From: Haloarculaceae archaeon
GTDB lineage: Archaea > Halobacteriota > Halobacteria > Halobacteriales > Haloarculaceae
Assembly (NCBI GenBank): GCA_018609665.1
Contig: JAHENN010000104.1
Span: 1 to 9,495, forward strand
Direction of reading: 5' to 3'
Length of the DNA: 9,495 nucleotides
The translations under genes and the position numbers were made by a program. Of this stretch, positions 6,252-9,495 are shown piece after piece. The notes below the pieces were generated by a model. That model searched no databases. It was not told the origin of the DNA and saw nothing but the letters and a program-made list of their open reading frames with translations. Position 1 is the first letter of the stretch; every line of letters starts with the position of its first letter.

Positions 6252-6887
6252 GAAGTGCTCCGCGATGGTGTCGTACACTTCGTCCATGTTGTCACCCTCG
6301 AGCGCCGACAGCGGCACCGTCTCGTGCTGGGGGAAGGCGTTGCTGACGCGCTGGACGCTCGCCTCCTCGAGGTCGATCTTGTTCGCGAAGATGAGCACCG
6401 GCAGGTCCTGGCTCTCGATGATGCCGACGAGCATCGTGTTGACCTGCGTGAACGGGTCCTCCGTCGCGTCGAGGACGTAGATGACGCCGTCGACGTCCTC
6501 GCGGAGCCAGTGCATCGCCTCCGCGACGCCCTCGGTCGCCTCGCGGGAGCGTCGGACGGCGTCCTCTTCCTCGATGTCGTGTTCGAGGAACTCCTTGTAA
6601 TCGACCTTCGTCGTCACGCCCGGCGTGTCGACGACGTCGATGGTGACGGACTTGCCGTTGCGTTTTATTTCGACGTTCTCCTTCCGGCGTGCGCGGCGCG
6701 TCTCGTGGGGGACGTGGCTCTCCGGCCCCACGGCGTCGCCGGTCCAGTCGCGGGCGATACGGTTAGCGAGCGTCGTCTTGCCGGCGTTCGGGGGCCCGTA
6801 GATGCCGATCCGCTTCGGCTCGCTCCCCGCGAACAGGCTCGACGTCGCCCGGGATATGCTCGATCTGAGGTCGGTTAGCAGTCCCAT
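6246..6887 (-). CDS. oapA: Origin-associated GTP-binding protein OapA (Era-like GTPase)
   Basis: OapA is a small GTPase of 213 aa. Visible motifs are G1 GPPNAGKT (31-38), a candidate G2 Thr near residue 63 in HETRRARRKE, G3 DTPG (87-90), G4 NKID (169-172) and G5 SAL (194-196). All are intact, so it should bind and hydrolyse GTP. The short N-terminal segment (MGLLTDLRSSISRATSSLF) is amphipathic and might touch a membrane or partner (inference). It resembles Era-type GTPases but lacks the KH domain of bacterial Era. It is the first gene of the oapA-oapB-oapC operon. It reads away from the predicted origin, divergent from orc1. A near-ideal Shine-Dalgarno sequence precedes the ATG at 6885-6887. 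The oap name reflects conserved position beside haloarchaeal origins, not a proven replication function. A role in coupling replication to cell state is possible. Confidence 0.9.
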   Translation of the reverse strand: MGLLTDLRSSISRATSSLFAGSEPKRIGIYGPPNAGKTTLANRIARDWTGDAVGPESHVPHETRRARRKENVEIKRNGKSVTIDVVDTPGVTTKVDYKEFLEHDIEEEDAVRRSREATEGVAEAMHWLREDVDGVIYVLDATEDPFTQVNTMLVGIIESQDLPVLIFANKIDLEEASVQRVSNAFPQHETVPLSALEGDNMDEVYDTIAEHFG

Positions 6888-6890
6888 CTC

Positions 6891-6897
6891 ATCCTCC
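6891..6897 (-). promoter_or_regulatory. Strong Shine-Dalgarno site of oapA
   Basis: On the minus strand GGAGGAT is followed by GAG and then the oapA ATG. It is close to the full haloarchaeal consensus and confirms both the start and a leadered transcript, unlike the seemingly leaderless genes elsewhere in the window. Confidence 0.6.
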
Positions 6898-6905
6898 CAC
6901 GGCCC

Positions 6906-6924
6906 CGATTTCGGGTCGAAATCG
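6906..6924. repeat. Inverted repeat in the oapA leader or promoter
   Basis: CGATTTCG (6906-6913) and CGAAATCG (6917-6924) form a perfect 8-bp inverted repeat with a 3-nt spacer. It ends 19 bp upstream of the oapA start codon. It could be a regulator-binding dyad or a leader RNA hairpin controlling the operon. A possible TATA-like patch for oapA (minus-strand AGTTAAGTG, about 6957-6965) lies just upstream, which would place this repeat in the transcribed leader. Confidence 0.5.
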
Positions 6925-7215
6925 AGGTCGCTCTGGACGTACTACCATACCGCACTCACTTAACTGTGCGTCAGACACACGTCATAGATCGGACGGAAAC
7001 GACGGCGACGGGAGCGTTCGAGCGGGTCGAATCGTCGCGAACGACTCCGGAGGACGGGGGCGGACGGCCGGAAAGGAGTGTGCCGAAGAAGAGCCGGATC
7101 GGACGGTGGGGTGGCAACTCCGAGCTGTTGGGTGCGCCCAGCTAAGGACTCCACGACAGTCGGCAGGACGGAGTCGGGAGACCGTCTATCCGACCCGTCC
7201 CGGCCGGAGGGACAA

Positions 7216-7243
7216 CCCCCCACCCCTTCGTTTCAACTGGAAC
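7216..7243 (-). repeat. Origin recognition box ORB1 (minus orientation)
   Basis: This 28-bp element, read on the minus strand, begins GTTCCAGTTGAAACGAAG and ends in a G-tail of GGGG-T-GGGGGG. It is identical at all 28 positions to ORB2 on the other strand. The TTCCA-n-TTGAAAC core plus G-string is the haloarchaeal ORB pattern bound by Orc1/Cdc6, whose winged helix contacts the core and whose AAA+ domain contacts the G-tail. Confidence 0.9.
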
Positions 7244-7385
7244 TGGACGGGACCGTCGGGGGAGGGCGGCTTCTACCCTGGCAGTTCGTGCTGACGAGGA
7301 CTGTCGCTGTCCCGTCTAACTTCGTTCGTCTAGATACAACGAGGAAAACAACCCACTCAAGCTCGTTTGCTAGTGGTGCGGGTAC

Positions 7386-7430
7386 TGTTTTCTTGGTAGC
7401 ATAATAAATCTTGCCAATTAGTGTTTCCCT
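7386..7430. other. AT-rich DNA unwinding element
   Basis: Only 15 of these 45 bases are G or C, in a window that is otherwise around 70% GC. The core TAGCATAATAAATCTTGCC is the most AT-rich patch seen in the window. AT content already begins to rise at about 7310. It lies between the inverted ORBs and nearer ORB2, as expected for the strand-opening site of an archaeal origin. Confidence 0.75.
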
Positions 7431-7434
7431 CACA

Positions 7435-7452
7435 CCCCCCACCCCCTCGTTT
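7435..7452 (-). repeat. Half-ORB (G-tail side only), minus orientation
   Basis: Read on the minus strand this is AAACGAGGGGGTGGGGGG. It matches the last 18 bases of the full ORB at 17 positions, and the match then breaks off. It faces ORB2 across 13 nt, so the two make a near-perfect hairpin from 7435 to 7483. It may be a decayed ORB or a mini-ORB. Confidence 0.7.
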
Positions 7453-7455
7453 GCC

Positions 7456-7483
7456 GTTCCAGTTGAAACGAAGGGGTGGGGGG
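7456..7483 (+). repeat. Origin recognition box ORB2 (plus orientation)
   Basis: This is a perfect 28-bp copy of ORB1 in inverse orientation. It is followed by C and another GGGG, giving a longer G-rich tail (7473-7488). It points toward orc1. ORB1 and ORB2 bracket the AT-rich element. Confidence 0.9.
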
Positions 7484-7755
7484 CGGGGTGAAAGGAAAAA
7501 GCGTAGCTGGCTGGACGGTTCGTCCGTATCGTTCCATGGAGTCTGCCGATCCCCGCGGCCCTCACCACAAGCTCGAACCCGCCGTCCCTCTCGTCACGCA
7601 GTCGGCCCCGTTTCGTCTCCTCGTCCACCTGCTCCGACCGACGGTAGGCTAAACTCCGACGCCGCCCGCCCCGTCCGCGATTCTCCGTGGCGCTCGTGTC
7701 TCGCCGTGGACCGCGGCACCCGAGGTCCGGTCCGACAGCGGGCGTGACCACAACG

Positions 7756-7764
7756 CTTAATACC
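7756..7764 (+). promoter_or_regulatory. Likely TATA box of orc1
   Basis: CTTAATACC, preceded by CACAACG, is the best TATA-like sequence upstream of orc1. It overlaps a perfect dyad, AATAC-C-GTATT (7759-7769). If used, transcription would start near 7785 and give a leader of about 120 nt. There is no TATA-like sequence at the leaderless distance from the ATG at 7907. Confidence 0.45.
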
Positions 7765-7776
7765 GTATTCCACCAT

Positions 7777-7815
7777 CGGTTCCCCTGCATCAGGTGGACC
7801 GCCGTTCGGGAACCG
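7777..7815. repeat. Inverted repeat in the predicted orc1 leader
   Basis: CGGTTCCC (7777-7784) and GGGAACCG (7808-7815) are perfect 8-bp complements 23 nt apart, with a smaller CCTG-CAT-CAGG hairpin (7784-7794) at the inner edge. It lies just downstream of the likely TATA box. It could be a regulator site at the transcription start or an RNA leader structure. Confidence 0.4.
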
Positions 7816-7875
7816 ACCCGGCCCATCTCGTCTCTATCGCCCGGGTTCGGACGGTTCACTCGCCGCGCGGTGGCT

Positions 7876-7894
7876 CTCCACACGAAACGGGGGG
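7876..7894 (+). repeat. Degenerate ORB-like site just before orc1
   Basis: CTCCACACGAAACGGGGGGG keeps the ORB spacing: CCA, three bases, GAAACG, two bases, then a G-tail. The GTT in the middle of the core is replaced by CAC. It is plus-oriented like ORB2 and ends 12 nt before the orc1 ATG, where bound initiator could repress its own gene (inference). Confidence 0.45.
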
Positions 7895-7906
7895 GATCCG
7901 AAACGC

Positions 7907-9495
7907 ATGACAGAGGGAAATTCCGACGAGGCGGCCGACGGAGACGACGTGGACGGAGAGCCGAATCGCTCCGGGCCGGCCGCCGCCGACCGCAGGTCGA
8001 ACGGCCCGCCGTCCGGGGACGATTCAGACCCGAACGAACCGACGTCGTCCGTCGATTCTCCAGTTGAAACAGAGGGGTCGTCCGGCCGGACGACCCCGCC
8101 GGCGGACTCGCTCGGCGACCGCGCCGACGGATTCTCCGGGGACGTCGACCTCGACGACCTCGACCTCGACGCCGACGGGGAGGCCGACGAGGCGTCCCGC
8201 GGGCTGTTCGACGACCTGCTCGAGGGCGAACCCATCTTCGACAACAAGGAAGTCCTCCGGCCGTCGTACACGCCCGAGCAGCTCCCCCACCGGGAGGAGC
8301 AAATCAACAACATGGCGACCATCCTCGTCAGCGCGCTCCGCGGGGAGACGCCGTCGAACATCCTCATCTACGGGAAGACGGGGACCGGCAAGACCGCCAG
8401 CGCGAAGTTCGTCAGCGAGGAACTGGAGACGACCTCGGAGAAGTACGAGGTTCCCTGTGAGGTCGAGTACATCAACTGCGAGGTGACCGACACGCAGTAC
8501 CGCGTGCTGGCACAGCTGGCGAACAAGTTCATCGAGAAGAACGAGCGGTACATCGAACGCCGGCTCGAGGAGCTCAGCGACCTCCGGGAGGGGGCGGCGG
8601 AGAACCCGGGGGCGCTGTCGGAGTCGAGCTTCGAGAGCGTCGCCGCCGTCGAGGCGGAGGTCGGCCGTCTCGAGGACGACCTCGAGGCGTTCGACCCCGT
8701 CCCGATGACCGGCTGGCCGACCGACCGGGTGTACCAGACGTTCTTCGAGGCCGTCGACTACCACGAGCGCGTCGTGGTCATCATGCTCGACGAGGTGGAC
8801 AAGCTCGTCGAGAAGTCCGGCGACGACACGCTGTACAACCTCTCGCGGATGAACTCCGAGCTGGACAACTCCCGGGTGTCGATCATGGGCATCTCCAACG
8901 ACCTGAAGTTCACCGACTTCCTCGACCCGCGGGTCAAGTCCAGCCTCGGCGAGGAGGAAATCGTCTTCCCGCCGTACGACGCCACGCAGCTACGGGACAT
9001 CCTCGACCACCGTTCGGACGTCGCGTTCAAGTCGGGCGTCCTCTCGGAGGACGTCATCCCGCTGTGTGCGGCCTTCGCCGCCCAGGAGCACGGCGACGCC
9101 CGCCGGGCGCTGGACCTGCTGCGGACGGCCGGCGAGCTCGCCGAGCGGGACCGCACCGAGACCGTCGACGAGGAGCACGTCCGCCACGCCCAGGAAAAGA
9201 TCGAACTCGACCGGGTGGTCGAGGTCGTCCGGACGCTGCCCACCCAGTCGAAGCTCGTCCTCTACGCGACCATCCTCCTGGAGAAAAACGGCGTCCACAA
9301 CATCAACACCGGCGAGGTGTTCAACATCTACAAGCGGCTCTGCCAGGAGATCGACGCCGACGTGCTCACCCAGCGGCGCGTCACGGACCTCATCAGCGAA
9401 CTCGACATGCTCGGCATCGTCAACGCCGTCGTCGTCTCGAAGGGCCGGTACGGCCGGACGAAGGAGATCAGCCTCTCGGTGCCGCTCGACGAGAC
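7907..9495 (+). CDS. orc1: Orc1/Cdc6 origin-binding replication initiator (3' end outside the window)
   Basis: This is the initiator beside the origin; 529 codons are visible and the frame is still open at the window edge. The N-terminal ~95 residues are an acidic low-complexity extension (Asp, Gly, Ser, Pro). The family block IFDNKEVLRPSYTPEQLPHR follows at 110-129. The AAA+ domain has Walker A GKTGTGKT (156-163), Walker B VVIMLDEVD (290-298), sensor 1 with Asn331 in GISND, the DPRVKSSL segment (340-347) and sensor 2 in HGDARRALDLL (395-405). A charged insert of about 50 residues (215-265), probably a coiled coil, separates the two Walker motifs. The winged helix covers about 420 to the end. 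It should bind the ORBs, melt DNA and load MCM. The ATG at 7907 is the only good in-frame start. The 5' coding part contains an ORB-like site and a 24-bp palindrome. The gene diverges from the oap operon. Confidence 0.95.
   Translation, partial: MTEGNSDEAADGDDVDGEPNRSGPAAADRRSNGPPSGDDSDPNEPTSSVDSPVETEGSSGRTTPPADSLGDRADGFSGDVDLDDLDLDADGEADEASRGLFDDLLEGEPIFDNKEVLRPSYTPEQLPHREEQINNMATILVSALRGETPSNILIYGKTGTGKTASAKFVSEELETTSEKYEVPCEVEYINCEVTDTQYRVLAQLANKFIEKNERYIERRLEELSDLREGAAENPGALSESSFESVAAVEAEVGRLEDDLEAFDPVPMTGWPTDRVYQTFFEAVDYHERVVVIMLDEVDKLVEKSGDDTLYNLSRMNSELDNSRVSIMGISNDLKFTDFLDPRVKSSLGEEEIVFPPYDATQLRDILDHRSDVAFKSGVLSEDVIPLCAAFAAQEHGDARRALDLLRTAGELAERDRTETVDEEHVRHAQEKIELDRVVEVVRTLPTQSKLVLYATILLEKNGVHNINTGEVFNIYKRLCQEIDADVLTQRRVTDLISELDMLGIVNAVVVSKGRYGRTKEISLSVPLDE
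8057..8078 (+). repeat. ORB-like element inside the orc1 coding sequence
   Basis: TCTCCAGTTGAAACAGAGGGGT matches the first 22 bases of ORB1/ORB2 at 18 positions, including the full core CCAGTTGAAAC and the GGGGT start of the tail. It is read in frame as part of S-P-V-E-T-E-G in the low-complexity N-terminal extension. Orientation is the same as ORB2. Confidence 0.65.
8074..8097. repeat. Perfect 24-bp palindrome in the orc1 coding sequence
   Basis: GGGGTCGTCCGG (8074-8085) is followed directly by its exact reverse complement (8086-8097), with no spacer. The left GGGG is the G-tail of the ORB-like element just upstream. It encodes part of E-G-S-S-G-R-T-T-P in the disordered N-terminal extension, so protein constraint on the sequence is probably weak. 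Confidence 0.8.

Larger units (their letters stand above)
6888..7906. other. Non-coding replication origin region (oriC) between oapA and orc1
   Basis: This 1019-bp stretch carries no credible gene; the readings over it lack recognisable domains and are interrupted by repeats. From left to right it holds the oapA leader dyad (6906-6924) and about 280 bp with no clear signal except a 10-bp repeat GATCGGACGG at 6987 and 7097. Then come ORB1 (7216-7243), a region rising in AT content to 7430, the half-ORB and ORB2 (7435-7483), about 270 bp with little visible structure, the orc1 promoter (near 7756), a dyad (7777-7815) and an ORB-like site before the orc1 ATG. Inverted ORBs around an AT-rich unwinding element next to an orc1/cdc6 gene are the established layout of haloarchaeal oriC, and the oap genes are known neighbours of it. 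Origin activity is inferred. Confidence 0.85.

Noticed and set aside
6242..6295. Longer N-terminus for OapB starting at 6295
   Set aside because: The extra 18 residues overlap oapA and have atypical composition; the ATG at 6241 has a Shine-Dalgarno site and begins the acidic leader expected here.
6987..7106. Direct repeat GATCGGACGG at 6987-6996 and 7097-7106
   Set aside because: Ten bases in GC-rich DNA, with no extended similarity around the copies and no known motif.
7078..7404. Plus-strand reading of 108 codons over ORB1 and part of the AT-rich stretch
   Set aside because: It spans the ORB and has no Shine-Dalgarno or TATA signal and no motif.
7606..7620. CCCCGTTTCGTCTCC as another minus-oriented ORB
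   Set aside because: Only the GAAACGGGG part fits; the CCA half of the core is missing, so it cannot be separated from chance.
7421..7747. Plus-strand reading of 108 codons over ORB2
   Set aside because: It is Arg/Pro/Ser-rich and basic, unlike the acidic proteins of this organism; it is explained by the repeat sequence.
7233..7883. Minus-strand reading of 216 codons across the origin region
   Set aside because: It runs through both ORB2 and the AT-rich element, has no domain or credible composition for a haloarchaeal protein (few acidic residues), and has no promoter.

Overview
The window is chromosomal DNA from a halophilic archaeon (class Halobacteria). The evidence is very high GC, acidic proteins rich in Asp and Glu, a D-family DNA polymerase large subunit, two Orc1/Cdc6 proteins, and G-tailed haloarchaeal origin recognition boxes (ORBs). 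I see no mobile elements, CRISPR arrays or stable RNA genes. Family assignments come from motif recognition only; no searches were run.

Layout, left to right. (1) 2-745 (+) is the 3' end of polC, the DNA polymerase D large subunit, ending in a zinc finger and a PCNA-binding-like tail. (2) 803-1495 (+) is an unrecognised, helix-rich hypothetical protein with a GTG start. (3) 1496-1737 is a spacer with several hairpins and a T-tract. (4) 1738-3747 (+) is a MutS-family ATPase with an N-terminal helix-hairpin-helix region (MutS5-like). (5) 3975-5096 (+) is a compact Orc1/Cdc6 AAA+ protein. It converges, with a 3-bp gap, on (6) the tight minus-strand operon oapA-oapB-oapC (6887 to 5100), which encodes an Era-like GTPase, a DUF2073-type protein and a Zn-ribbon protein. 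(7) 6888-7906 is a 1-kb non-coding region with the hallmarks of a replication origin. (8) 7907 to the window end (+) is a long Orc1/Cdc6 initiator, cut off at its 3' end.

The origin is the centre of the window. Two perfectly identical 28-bp ORBs (7216-7243 and 7456-7483) lie in inverted orientation about 210 bp apart. They flank an AT-rich stretch (7386-7430, 15 G/C of 45) that is the likely unwinding element. A half-ORB at 7435-7452 faces the second ORB and makes a near-perfect hairpin with it. Weaker ORB-like sites continue toward and into the initiator gene: one just before its ATG (about 7876-7894) and one inside its coding sequence (8057-8078). The latter runs into a perfect 24-bp palindrome (8074-8097).

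Functionally, the region gathers replication and repair genes around one origin: initiator (orc1), a second Orc paralogue, the origin-associated Oap proteins, the replicative polymerase large subunit and a mismatch-repair-like ATPase. The oap operon and orc1 are transcribed away from the origin in opposite directions. The locus type (orc plus oapCBA plus oriC) is known in haloarchaea. The least explained parts are the ORB and palindrome inside the orc1 reading frame, the role of the Oap trio, and the unnamed gene at 803-1495.
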